64,000 bases of DNA. It comes from Oscheius onirici (Eukaryota; Nematoda; Chromadorea; Rhabditida; Rhabditidae). Below are positions 1-12,600 of this stretch, one piece after another (within the stretch, counting starts at the first letter, position 1; each line of letters opens with the position of its first letter). The stretch spans positions 5,208,001 to 5,272,000 of the forward strand of contig OW051472.1 of the NCBI GenBank assembly GCA_932521025.1. The letters are read 5' to 3'. The notes beneath the pieces are model-generated. The model saw only the letters and a program-made list of their open reading frames with translations, searched no databases and had not been told where the DNA came from. The position numbers and the translations under genes are program-made.

Positions 1-3000
1 TCTCTGTTTCTGCCCGCCAGACAACTGGGCCCCGAACTCTCCTACCTCCGTGTCGTAAGCCTAAACAACTGTTTGACAACTCAAAAATATTGATCAAAAC
101 CTGAGGCAAAGACATGATAAAGTCGTGAATATTGGCAGCCCTGGCCGCCTGTGTGATCTTCTCCATTGTGGACTCGCTCTCCAACAGACCGTAGGCAATG
201 TTCTCTTTGATCGTGAAAGAAAATAGCGTAGGCTCTTGACCGACAGAGACGATATGTCTGGAATTGTACTAGTTGTAAAAGAAAGAAAAGGGAAATCTTT
301 CTTTCTCCTCTATATGTTTTTGTTCTGATTGTGATAGCAAATATCACTGGTTAGATGGGGTTACAGGATCAGAATCATCATCACCCCAGCTGTTCATGAC
401 CGAAGATCTCTTAAAAAATGCATACAGTAACCCGGAACACCTTTTGCTTGGGCAGTTGTGAACGCAGTTGGGTCGTCTAACAGACAATCAGCCGACTTCG
501 TCGTCTGACGACGTCGTACCCCATTTCGTACCTCTACAACAGTAATAGAACTTTCGAAGTTCAAATCTTAATTGTTACCTCAATTCTTGACAGGACATAA
601 CTTGTTACCTGCGGCTTCAGAGTGCCAAACCATAAAGGGACTTGACAATAGTGAAAAGGGGATTGTTTCGAAAAACAGACGTGGTAGCCGAATTCCTCGC
701 AAAATTTCGATAAAACAGTTGCCCTCAAATTCGCCTTTGCAGAGAGGTTGAAAAGTTACCTTAGCGTTTTAGGCGACCTTAGCGTTTTAATAAGAGAGGA
801 TCGTACCGGGATAAGAATTATTGGCTGCTACCACATATGTGATTGGTCCCGAAGAGTATTTCGGGTTACTACATACATTCTTTTTTTACAGACCTTAGTC
901 ACGTTGGCTACCTAAGTAAACTCAGTACTTACCTCCTCAAATAAGCCGGATTGATCTGCCGAACGTTTGTCTTGTCCACGATCTGCAAATTATTAGTTCC
1001 CTCATCCAAGTTCTTCTTACCACTTGACCATCTGTCGGAGTATAGAGTCTCTGGAAGAGGTTCAAAGCAGAGCTCTTCCCAGATCCAGACGGCCCCACAA
1101 TTCCAATATGTTCTCCTGCCTTGACTTTGATCTCGAGTCCTCTGAGAATGGGAACAATCGGTCGAGCCGGATAGCGGAAGTGTACATTGTCCAATTGGAG
1201 GTTTCCTTCAATTTTCTAAACACGAAGAGTTTTTGCAATTGAAGGTCATACAGGTCTCAATCCCTCTTCACTCAAATTGTCCGTGTCAGTCGGATTCTCC
1301 TTCAAAATACCCATCACAGATTCGGCTGCTGCTCGTGCCTTGGAAAGATCAGTAACGGAGGCAATCAGCTGCGAGAAAAAGTTGGCACCGAACTGGGTCA
1401 ACAGAACTACTCTGGAAGATTTTTTGTGCTAAACATCTGCGGAAATAGTTACCTCATGTAATCGAAGACATTTATCTCGTTGGCCAGCATCATGACTTCT
1501 CCGAAATGCAGAGTGATTGCAATGAGAATGTAGGTAAAGCTGTACTGGCAGGCGAAGACAAAAGCAGAGACGTAGGATTGTCTCTCCATTGCTCTAAAAG
1601 TCTTTAGTTGTTTTTCTTCCGATCAAGATATACGGAAATAACTTTTCGTAAGACAGGTACAAAAGTAATTTTTAGAACTCGGACATATCCAAGACTGCTA
1701 TCTTCCACCGTCCCCGTTCTTATGATCAGTTGGACTAGCGCAACTCTCTTAGAAATTAAAAAAAAATTTCACAATTGCTCTTGTGTCCTCCTGTTCTCAT
1801 ATTTCGACGATCTTCCGCCAGAACTCACTTGGCCAACGGCTTCAAAGCATCTGTGAAAACTTCGTAAAAGTGTTCTTGTAGATTGTAGGCTTTGATTGTG
1901 GTCATGTTCGAGAGAACGACAGACGCCATTGCGGCTGCCTTTGTTTCCTCTTCGACCATCTGACGCTGTCTGAAATTTTCTTGGTCAACTCAAATTGAAT
2001 CTCCACCTCTTCGACCCTTCTTTGATCTGCAGGACACGAATGATAAAATAGGCTGGGAATTGGAAGCCACAGAGCAGTGCCATTTTCCAGTTGATGACCA
2101 GAGCGACACAAATAGAAAAGATTGAACAGACGAGAGCCGGAATCAGGAGGTCGAGTTTCTGCTCGAGAATCTTGTTCAAGGTGGCCGAGTCTGTGATGAT
2201 TTTGTGGACGAGTCGACCGGGAGCATTTCTCTCCTCGTCGAAGAAAGCACATCCGTGGCGAAGAACCTGTCGGAACATTTCACTTCTCATGTAGCAAGCG
2301 AAACCGTGGCCGTAGAGAGCAATGAACAGACGCTGAAAGAATAGGTCGAGACTCTAGACATGTTGTCCGTTTACTTTACCGCTGATTATTTTAGGCTTGA
2401 GCTACAGGAAATTTGAATTCTAAGCGTGAATAAAGCTTTTCCGAGCTTTGAAATGTTCTACAAAGTTAAAGAGCTCGTCATATCCTACAAACTAGCCGAA
2501 CATAAAAAATCTGGAAAATGTATGCATGAAGTGGAAAAAGTTTTTTTCCGAAGTTTAGGGGGAGGAGTAAAGGAACTTGTCAATTTGATTTCGCCTCACC
2601 CCCAGCGCCTCAAATATAGTCTTTACGATGATCAGAGCACAATAAATTGCTGCAACAATCAAGATTTGTTGTGGACGTTCTTCTGTAGGCACGACGGAGA
2701 GCTGAACTTGAACTACTGATCAATCCATGATGGAGCTAACCTCAAGGACAGACGCGACTTGGAAGCAGATGAGTAGGTAGAAGAAGGCTCGAATGACGGT
2801 TGTTGGAATGGCTCCGGCTAGAAGAGACCATCCACTGCGATATCCTCTGATCAGACCCCAGACAGCTCTCCAGTTTGTTCTCTTTCCGGGCAACTGAAAT
2901 TTATTTTTTGTTTTGTCCGCTCTGAACGCACCTCTAACTCGTCGACAAGATCATATGGACTAGCTTCTGCCACTTCCACCGACTCAAAGACTCCAACATT

Positions 3001-6000
3001 CGAGTACTTGTAGTCCAGACGTTCGGATTTCTTCTTGGTCAAAACCGAGACTGGAAGCGCCAGCTTCTCACGACTCTGATGAAGAGAACACGAATACGAC
3101 TTCCCGAGCTTCTTCGTCTGTCCCAGACTGCTCCTGGCCCAAGCACGTCTCTGATCCTCTTCACTGAACACTGGAAGCAGATCTGTCGGTCCCAGAGAGA
3201 AATGAGCTGTCAGAGAGGGTTTCTGTGTCAGGTCCGGGATGTCCGGTCTATCTAGACCCTGGTCAGCCCACATCTTTTTAAATTTGCCGCCATCGACAGC
3301 CAACAACTCATCCGGTGGACCCTGCTCGACAATCTGTCCGTCCTCGATGACAATAATACGATCAGAGTTCTTGACAGTGCTGAGTCTGTGAGCAATAGTG
3401 ATCGTCGAAAGACCTTCGGAGGCCAGATCAATGGCATGACAGACCTCGTCCTCGTGCTTGTTGTCCAAGGCAGAAGTTGCCTCGTCGAAAAGAAGAACTG
3501 TCGGTCGTCTGATCACAGCTCTCGCTATCGCGACTCGCTGTTTCTGTCCTCCCGACAACTGTAGACCTCGGTCTCCTACGCGAGTCTGCATTCCCATAGG
3601 CAGCTTACTGATAAAGTCCCAAGCTCCTACTTTCCTGGCAGCGGCGTTAATTTCTTGCTACAATCAGTCATCACATTAAGTGGGAAAATAGTTAAACCTG
3701 TGTGGCGTCGAGTCTTCCGTATCGAATATTATCAGCGATGGTACCGTCAAAGAGAACAGGTTCCTGACTCACGAGAGACATCTGTGCTCTCAGCTCGTCC
3801 GGGTTCATCTGTGCCAAATTTTCACCGTCCAGAGTGATCTGAGTATGGGGTTTAGTCGAAAACAATTTCTGCAGTACCTCTCCACTTGAAGGATTATAGA
3901 ATCGTAGCAAAAGAGCAGTCAGTGTACTTTTTCCTGACCCACTCGGGCCAACAATTGCTATCCGTTCTCCAGCGTCGACGGAGAATGTCACACCTTTCAA
4001 AACCTAAAATTGTTAGATTTTGGAGCCTCTTTGAGAAATTTTTACCTCTGTTTCAGGTCTGCTAGGATATGCAAACTTGATGTTGTCGAATCGGATGGTT
4101 CCTTTTCCTGAATCTGCTTTTTAGTGATTTCCACATTTCTCACCTTGATACTTCATACTGGCTCTTCGGTAATTCGACGGGATGGCTATGGTCTTCATAT
4201 AGAGTGAACTGTCCGCCTCGATTTCGGGTGACTCTCTGAAGATTTCGCCCATCTGAGCAGCATTGGCCTTGGCCACGCCTGCTCCATTTAGATGGAAGCC
4301 GATGGATATTGAAGTGACACACATGTAGAGCATGTTAATGGCTAACTGAAATTTTCTGATTCAGATCGAAACCAGGAAACTGACACTACAGAGCTCTCCT
4401 GGAGAAGTGTCGCCAACCTTCCAGATACCGTAACAGAGAGCTGCTGTGAAGACCAGCTCCGTCAGGAGGATTTGAGTCAAACTGTCATAGACTGTGGAAC
4501 TTCTCAGTCGACTCTCAGTCAGTCTATTGCTTTCCAGTGAGATTCTCTCAAACCTGTAATACCCTTGTTTATATCACTTTTCAGGTAGACAAACTTGTTG
4601 ATTGTCTGCTTCTGCGCCGCAAACGCTATGACCGTTCGTATGCAATTGAACGTCTCACTGACCAGATTTGTTATTTTGGTCTGGAGACGGGCTTCTCCGT
4701 CCAAAGTACGAGCAAACCACTAAAATTCTTCTCAATTTGAGAGGAAGACAGACCGAACCTTTGAAAAGAAAATCCTACTCGCAATCAGAAGAGGAATTGC
4801 TGTGCACATGAGCAGCGTCACATCCCAGTGGGTGTACAGGCACAAGCCTGAAAATGGTGTAAACGTAGGTTGATCCTACATGAGGAACTTACCAATGTTG
4901 ACGAGAAGGTACGTAATGATGAAGATAATCATGGGCAGATGATCAGCTATGGCATTGTATATCGAATCAGCGTGTCTGAAAACATACTCACATTCGACCT
5001 ATCCATTTTTTCATACTCGTGAAGCATATGAGCGACCTGACCGGATTGTCTGGACTCTAGCCAGGCAACATCCATGTGCAACAGTTTTCTGACGTAGGCT
5101 GTTTTAATCCTGAAGACCTGTCTGATAGCACTGATCTCCCAGGCCAGTCTCTGGAGAAAAGCTGCGAAGAACATGGTGATACTCATAGCCAGCATCACGT
5201 AGAAGGCCGGGGTGGCACTTTTGGCAAACTGTTCGTCAAGTGGATTGGAAGATGTCCCGTTGAAGATAGACGCATTGGCGGAGCGATATTCCTGAACAAA
5301 AAAAGTTTTCTTCCGTTTCCGACACGCACGGGACATTATCTATTTCCCAAACTTTTAAAACTTTGTAGAGAAACCGATGGATGGGGATATCATTGAACAG
5401 CTAAAAATTAACTTTATTGTATTGAGCAGAATATGAGCAGAAAACCCCATATACTTAAACCAGAAGACCGTGAAACGTTCTCTAGAAGCAATATGATGCA
5501 TAACGACAAGGGTTACTTTTCGGTCCATGACATCATGGTAAAGAGCGCCGATTTTAGAAGTCCCGTTTCTCGAAAATTTTCTACTGGACTTTTTGTGTTC
5601 TATACATGATTTTGTAGCCCAGATTGAGCTCTTTCAGGGTGCATCCGACTATTTGTTCAATTCGATTTGATAAGCGCTTTGCATGCCTCTGAAGTTGGTC
5701 ACTTTCGCAAATTTGACTCTCTGTATCTCGAGGAAAAATTTCTGAGGAATCGGGTCGCGGCTGGCAACATAGTTTGTCCAGGGCAATAAAACTACGCTTG
5801 CAGTTTCCGAAAATATGCTTTTTGGGGCCCGCTGGAATTAAAAGTGCGTTCTAAATTTCATCTTTTGGACTGGTGCTCGAAATTTTTCAACTAAGGGTTC
5901 TGAACTCTATAGTCCATCAAATAGAGCTAACCTAGCCCTTTCTTTCTAAAAAAGAAAACCCGATGTGGTTGGAAGGGAAAAAAGCTATGATCAAAAGTAT

Positions 6001-6746
6001 CTGAACTTTTGCTCCCACCTGATAGTATCTCTCTACTACTAAAGTGCAACGGTGTCTCTCTGTACGTACGTGGCCTATTGCCATGCTAACGCGTAAGGGT
6101 TTGGACGTCGCAGTATCGAAGTTTTCTGATTCTAGTCAGGCGCCTACCAATTATCGTAACCTCTCGAATGAAAACTCTTCTCTTCCCAGCGCAATCCACC
6201 TAGCAACTCAAAAAAAAAATCTAAAATTTAGACTCGTACCCAATTATTCCCAAAACCTTGAAATTTACGAACCTCTCTGTTGATGGACATCGTAACAAAG
6301 TTTCCCATGACTAGCCAAACAAAGGGCGGAATAGTCGCTTGCAGTAGGGCACAGAACAAACCGACAGCCATGAGCTGGAATCTTTAATTACTCGCTATTT
6401 ACTACCAAACTCACTTGAAAATCCGTCCTATCGGCAAAAGAATAAAGATTTGCATATTGATTGAGGAAGCCAGACTGTTTCGGATCTGATTTGTTCTGAC
6501 TGCTCGATTTACTCTCCGACAGTGTCACTGACTCTAACGAAGTTATGTCGTAGGCTGTAATTGACCCTTTGAACCGGAAGTTGACACATTGTTTCTCGCA
6601 AGATTCAAGCGATAAGGTGTTGTCAATTTGCTACTTTTCTCACTTTTTGTACTGCTCTTGGGATCGTCGATGTACAGACTGCTGGCATCGACGACCGGAT
6701 AGACCTTGGTCCCTCGTTTCTTCTTCGGTCCTGCTTCCTCTGTCAT
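1..6746 (-). CDS. P-glycoprotein-like ABCB full transporter, 3' end beyond window
   Basis: This is a multi-exon ABC efflux pump of the plasma membrane with the order TMD1-NBD1-linker-TMD2-NBD2. ATP hydrolysis would drive export of lipophilic compounds. The start at 6746 directly abuts a CAG acceptor. Exons from about 6530 to 4140 give TMD1. NBD1 has Walker [10 protein letters not shown] (about 3921-3950), signature LSGGQKQR (about 3541-3570), Walker [12 protein letters not shown] (about 3468-3500) and H-loop IAHRLSTV. A charged linker lies at about 2930-3250. TMD2 spans about 2850-1270. NBD2 has Walker [10 protein letters not shown] (about 1075-1100), Q-loop VGQEPTLF, and the window ends at its signature LSGGQKQR. 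The NBD2 Walker B and the C-terminus are missing only because of the edge. Most introns are 37-45 bp; larger ones lie near 268-931, 2331-2626 and 5400-6290. One TMD2 junction near 2710-2745 does not keep frame with standard splice sites. The family call is secure; the substrate is unknown. Confidence 0.93.
2438..2520. repeat. Dispersed hairpin repeat, copy in P-glycoprotein intron
   Basis: This copy carries the family's left arm (ATGTTCTACAAAGTT, then GAGCTCGTCA) and ends with CTGGAAAATG. It lies within the roughly 295-bp intron in TMD2. The right arm is degenerate. Confidence 0.6.
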
Positions 6747-6757
6747 CTGAAGAGACC
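6747..6757 (-). promoter_or_regulatory. 3' splice acceptor abutting the P-glycoprotein ATG
   Basis: On the minus strand a TCTCTTCAG acceptor is followed at once by ATG. No upstream coding exon was recognised, so this may be a trans-splice (leader) acceptor or the end of a 5' UTR intron. Confidence 0.45.
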
Positions 6758-8725
6758 ATGAATATGGAAGCAGTTTAAAGAAGAAGGCTATTAATAGGGG
6801 AACTGGACAAGGAAGATGGCGGAAAACAACTAAATCAAAGAGTCAGAGTTTGTGTCTGCAGAGATTACCAGAAGGTTCAGCAGAAACTGTAATAGATGCC
6901 CATCTCTCTCAAAACTACGCAATCGCGTACGCGTCTTTTTCAGCTAGAAGATAGCGTTTTCGGGCGTTCCGATGGTCTGCAAAGTTATAGCCCTTGATGT
7001 CTTCTACAACTTTGCAGAATACTAAAAAAAATCGCGAAAATGTTGTCTTCGAGTCGAAAAAGGCGCATTTGAGTATTTTTTTAGCCTTTACGGTATACGG
7101 TAGGACAATGAAAAGTTAGGAGACTAATTGAAAGTGTGAGATCACATTACACAAGTAACCAGGAAGTTCGGGAGTAAATTTTAATTGGCGGCTGAAGAGA
7201 GATTCGCTTGACACAATTGAAACGAAGTCTCAGCGGGGACGCAGCTGATAGTTCCCGATTGATCTTACCGCCATCGGCTTGACAAAAAATCACCTGGAGA
7301 GGTCAAAACAGCCTGTACTTTCTCTACCCTTTAGGGTCTGTCGGCACAGAGACAATTATTACACCTTCTATACGTGTGACAATGAAACCGTTTCCGCTGA
7401 AAAATCATGAGAACCACCGGGTTTCGGAAGGACTCCGTTGGGCAAATCTCTAAGTTTCTAGAAATCCGCTCGGCTAGTTGCGCGCGAACTGACTCGGTGA
7501 AGATGCCTGGATATGCGTGGCAAATCTTGTCTATTATATTTTAAATTGCTCCTAACTCTCTGTGTGTCTGTCGGAAGCGGACAAGGTTAATGTTTTCCTT
7601 TGAGCCAAAAAATATTACCCCGTTTCTGTATTGCTGTTTTTGTAGAATCCAAACTACCTTTCTTTGCGCGTCCGCTTATAAGATATTATAGCTTTCGAAA
7701 GATGTGGCCTGGACAACCTCATAATCCTAAAGCTCAACAAAAAGCTCTTTGAAAACGAAGACTAATGACTGTCCACGCCCTTGTGTGTATCTGTATTTGG
7801 CCTGTTCACGTCCAAAGTCTTCAGGAGCACGATCCATCATTGTGAATGCGATGGCGAGGAGAAAAGACACAGAAAAAAATAGCAATGTCATTCTCTCTTG
7901 ATCAGCTGCTGTTTGCTCGTGGTCATACGCTGAGAGATCCTATCTGGGAGAATAAGAATAATGACCGACTAAAAAAGAGACACGTCATAAGAACGGAAGG
8001 AAGGATGAAACAGAGTGATCGAAGCAAGAAACTGGTCTAGAAACGACAACAGTGCCATAATACTTCGCCTCTGGCCTATGAGGCGTGTATTTCTGTTGAA
8101 AAGAAGGCTGGAAAAGTAAATAAGTCGCATGGCTTGGCCGCGCAGATTTGAAAAGTTTTGAAGGTGAAAAACTGAACGATTTTAAGGTCTTTTCAGTCAA
8201 AATGTATACCCATCATTGGTGAAATGGACCTAGAGAAAGATGAAAACGAAAAACTTTCGGAGAGTCATCGGCCCTGATAGCTTCGAGTCTCTGCTGTTAA
8301 TTGCGGTGGCAATGATAACGAGAGCGGAACTCGTTCCGTCTCCATTTCAACTATCTCGAAATGTTACAGCAGGCAGGGCTACTACCGTGCGACGGTATAA
8401 CTGCGGGTCACGACGGAACGCTAAAACGGTCTGACAACTCTCTCATGGAAAGAGCGTGTACACGTCTCTTTTGGTAAAAAGTGGCAGCGCATATCAACAA
8501 AGGTTTTCGTTTGCTAATTATGAACGTCTTCAGACTATCTTACTGCCAATCAGGTGAAGAATATCATTTGATCTTCTCATCGCCAAACTGTATAATTTTT
8601 AGGAGAAAAGTTTTGAAGGACAAACGAATTTATGCTTAGGTTGAGGACATGAATCTACAAAAGAGATCGGAGGAGGTTTGTGGTACATAAAACATATGGC
8701 AACGCGACAAAATAAATGGAAAACC
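6758..8725. other. Intergenic region between P-glycoprotein and synaptobrevin
   Basis: About 2 kb between two minus-strand genes should hold the P-glycoprotein promoter and the synaptobrevin 3' UTR. Only short open frames without family features are visible, plus one hairpin repeat at 6967-7042. Confidence 0.5.
6967..7042. repeat. Dispersed hairpin repeat, symmetrical copy
   Basis: Left arm GGTCTGCAAAGTTATAG and right arm CTACAACTTTGCAGAA are near-perfect complements around a roughly 12-nt loop, followed by the family's GCGAAAATG tail. Confidence 0.7.
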
Positions 8726-9093
8726 TTATACGACGTTTCGGAAGAAGTAGAACAAGAGGATGACAAGGACGAGAACCACAGCAGCGAGCAGAATCATCAT
8801 TTGGACGTTTTTCCACCAATATTTGCGTTTCAAAGCGGCAGCCGATTTTTCGAATTGGGAGGCTCCTTCCTGAAGAGCGTCGGCACGATCATCCAATTGT
8901 GACAGCTTCTGGTCACGTTCCATGACCTCAAAAATAAGTTAATACTACTTCCTAACAACAACAATACCTTTTCGACATTAGATTTCATTATTCCGACGAC
9001 TTCGTTCACCTGAGCCTGGGTTCGGTCGATGCGGTGGTTGTCAGGCTGAGTTCGCAGAGAAGATGTACTGCCGGTAGCTAGTTGCGGTTCCAT
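8726..9093 (-). CDS. snb-1: Synaptobrevin / VAMP (neuronal R-SNARE)
   Basis: A vesicle-membrane SNARE that pairs with syntaxin and SNAP-25 to drive synaptic vesicle exocytosis. Two exons are separated by a 41-bp intron (about 8927-8967, donor gtattg, acceptor ttttgag). The protein is about 109 residues, the usual family length. It has a short variable N-terminus, then an R-SNARE motif with the near-invariant strings [35 protein letters not shown] and [20 protein letters not shown], then one C-terminal membrane anchor rich in Leu/Val ending FYFFRNVV. The ATG follows a CAG acceptor (9111-9113) by 17 nt. It is divergent from Rpn2, with about 530 bp between their acceptors. The call is very secure; the symbol is by family resemblance. 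Confidence 0.95.
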
Positions 9094-9110
9094 TTTACGA
9101 GAAGAATAGG

Positions 9111-9124
9111 CTGAAAACAAAAAA
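9111..9124 (-). promoter_or_regulatory. 3' splice acceptor 17 nt before the synaptobrevin ATG
   Basis: TTTTTTTGTTTTCAG on the minus strand is a strong acceptor and leaves a 17-nt leader. It is compatible with trans-splicing or a 5' UTR intron. Confidence 0.45.
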
Positions 9125-9643
9125 ATATTGGTCGAAAAAAATTATTGGTCGTTTGGCGGAACATAAGCAATAAAATAACCTGGCCAAATTGTACAACCCG
9201 CTCGTTTCTATTTTCTATTACAGTACCAGTCATCTTCGCGTCGGAACCACCGCACACAGTCCTTTAATCATCACTCAAACGTTTCCGCTTTCTTGTTTTG
9301 TCCTTTCTCGTTTTCCACACAACTTTTCAACCTTTTTCTTCTAGAAAACGACCAAAAGAAGCACAAACAGTTTGTAAAAAGGCACCAATTATTTCCTTGC
9401 TTAGTTTTGCTACGCGTAAATGTATTTCTTCAGCTGTCCGAGCAGTTTTGTTTATCTTCCTGTACTTTTTCTACAAAACATAACTCTCCGTCTGTTCTAG
9501 CTTTGTAAAGGTCTCGTAGCGACCTGGAACTGACCACTTCGAAAACCATGCGACCAAATTGTCATCACTTTTGAATTCACCATTACTTATATTTCATTTT
9601 CTTTTTTACACTTTCTGTTTGATGTATTGTATCGGTGCTTTTT
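9125..9643. other. Divergent intergenic region, synaptobrevin / Rpn2
   Basis: About 520 bp lie between two head-to-head genes, so promoter elements for both are expected here. I see T-rich stretches but no motif I can name. The short frames here show no family features. Confidence 0.45.
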
Positions 9644-9646
9644 CAG
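9638..9646 (+). promoter_or_regulatory. 3' splice acceptor 5 nt before the Rpn2 ATG
   Basis: CTTTTTCAG immediately precedes AGAAG and then two ATG codons. No convincing upstream coding exon is seen in the 500 bp before it, which fits leader trans-splicing. Confidence 0.45.
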
Positions 9647-9651
9647 AGAAG

Positions 9652-12600
9652 ATGATGCTTCTTCTGAACGCCTGGAAAAGTACGAGTGGAGGAGGCTGCG
9701 GTGCAGGTGAGAACTTTGTCGTTTTCCTATTTCAACCGTTTTTTTCTAAATGAAACTATTTCACAATTTAGGAGCTTTCCTGAAATCTCTGGAGTCGCCA
9801 TCTTCGGCCAATCAAGAAAAGCTGCAAATTATTGAGGCCTTTGACGACTGGGATATTCTCACAAACACCTGGTTCGAGGTTCGTGTCTTTCACAAGTTTC
9901 ACAAGCTATTTTTCCAGGTCGCCGACTATTTGCCTGCAATTGAAGCTCTCCGAGAGGACACCTCCTTCTCCGGCAGAAATAAGGCCGCTCTTCTTGCTTC
10001 TAAGGTCGCCTTCTGTCTGGAAAACTACAGCTGGGCCCTGCAGCTGGCCCTTTCCGCCGGCGACGAGTTCCAGCTCACTCCTAGATCTTCTTCCAAGGTT
10101 GTTGGAGCCAAGGATGATGAGGTTAGAGCCCTTTTCTCCCATTTTAAATATTCATGCGTTCCAGTATGTAAACAAGATTATCGAGATCGCTCTGGACACG
10201 TACAAAATCAACATGAAGACAGGCAACGCTGCCGACGATCGTCTCGTCCAGCTCATCAACAAGCTTTTCGAGAGAAACCTCCAGAAGAAAGAGTTCCGCT
10301 ACGTAATCGGTCTCGGACTGGAGACGCGCCGTGTTGACATGATCAAGAAAGCCATCGAGTCGAGCAATGATATTGCGGGTATCTTTTCCTTCTTGTTTGC
10401 AAAATCACCCAAGACAGCAAATTCCATTTGAAAATTGTTTCATGTTTCAAGTGAGCCGATGTCTTGGGAAATCATAAGAGGCTTTGATCCTGTGTCATAA
10501 TAAAATTCATGCCACAGTTTGTACGGCATTCGACATTCCAAAAATCATAACTTTCAGGCCTCCTAAACGAAACTGTACATACTGTCCTGGACGGCCATCT
10601 CGATGCTCATCTGCGCAATTCCGTTCTGGACATGCTTCTCGGAATCTTCACCTCCACCGACAATCCAGATTTCGTGTCTCTTGTTCAGGTGATCGGACTT
10701 TCCAAGCTTAATTCAATTCATATTCAGTGCTTTATCCGTCTCGAGAAGCCAGCGGAAGTTGCAGAAATGCTGACGAGACTGCTGAACAAGCCGGACAGCG
10801 AGGTGGTAGCCTACCAGATTGCCTTCGATCTTTACGAGAATGCCACCCAACAGTTCATCAACAAGATCGTGACTGCTCTCTCGGAAAAACCGGCCGAAGA
10901 AAGGTAGGCTGTTTAAGACCTGTTCCTCTCACCGTCTTCTTTTTAGCGCAGCCCCGACTGATCCTTCCACATCAACCGGTGCCTCTTCTACGGTAAAGGG
11001 CATTTTAGCAGTTTGGGAGACTGTAAGTGATGCAAGAGATACACTAACAACGTGTGCATAACTTATCTCTTCGCATGACTTCAGTCTCTCGTTTTGATGG
11101 CTAAATACTAAAATGAACGCCTTGAAATTTTCAGGCTGCTCCTGTTACCAGACTCCGAGCCATTCTCCGCGGAGAAGAGACGATCAAACATCATATGCAG
11201 TTCCTTATCAAGAACAATAAGACCGATATGCTTGTTCTGAAGGTAATGGTCTCATTTTCATAATTAAAAATTCTATCAATTCAGGAGATGAAGGATACTG
11301 TCCGGACAGCGACTGCTCACAATGCGACTCTAATAGCCAACGGCATTATGCATCTCGGAACGACATGTGACGATTTCCTCCGCGACAATCTGGAGTGGAT
11401 CAGCAAGGCTACCAATTGGAACAAGTTCAACGCCGTCGCGTCGCTAGGTCTCATCCATAAAGGACACGAGTCTGCAGCAATGCGGATTCTGGATCCCTAC
11501 TTGCCGAAAGCCGATGCCGATCAGTTCGGATTCAAGGAGGGAGGATCGCTTTATGCTCTAGGTAAGTGCTAGTGTCTCGAACTTGAAGCTCTGAGAGTCA
11601 CTTTAGCCACTTTTTGGCGATTTTCAACGACTTTGCATGCATAAACAGAAGAAGCTCAAACTAATTGCGATACTTTCAGGATTGATTCATGCTAATCACG
11701 GAAATGCTACTGTAGTCAAATATCTTCGCGATCAGCTGGCTGCTGCTCAGACCTCTCAAGTTCGTCATGGAGCCTGTCTTGGACTAGGTCTCGCCGCTAT
11801 GGGCACTCACGATCCCGAGGTTTTTTTTGCTTGAAAATCACTCAGTTTCCACGTTTAGGTCTACATGCAACTTCGCGATACACTCAATCAAGATGACGCT
11901 GTGACGGGAGAAGCTGCCGGCTTGGCTATGGGACTCGTCATGGTCGGATCTCTTCATCAGAGCGCCTTCAACGAGATGGTTCAATATGCCACGGAAACTC
12001 AGCACGATAAGATTCAACGTGGTCTGAGAACTGGAATTTCGCTTCTTGCCTACGGTTTGGACCAAGTTTTTAAGCTTATTTTTTATTTTTTAGGTCGCCA
12101 GGAGGAATGTGAAGAGCTGGCCAAGCCATTGTTGGACAACAAGAGCAACTCTGTCCTGAGATCCACAGGAGTTTGTATGCTGGCCATGGGCTACGTCGGA
12201 ACTGGCAAGGCTAACGTTGCCTCGCGTCTGCTGGAAAAAGTAGCTGCTGATCCCAATAATGACGTGAAACGCTTCGCCGTGATGTCCATCGGTTTCCTGC
12301 TCAGCAAGTGAGTTTTGCGCTGGGATGCGCTTCCAACCCTTGGTGGCTCCCCAGATTTTCATATGCATGCTTCGATTATGCACCAAACTTTGCTCACACA
12401 AGTCCAGAGTTCTCTCAGCTAGTGAACAACAAGAGTTTACAAGAGGAGAGAAAATCGTTTATCATAACGTTTCCTCTAACAAGTAGAGGAATTACACGTA
12501 ATAAGCGTACCACAATTATTCGTAACCGTAACATATTGTTGAAGTGGAAGTGTCTGGAGACTATAAGAAGGTTTCCTTGATTCCTGAACCGAAAGTACTG

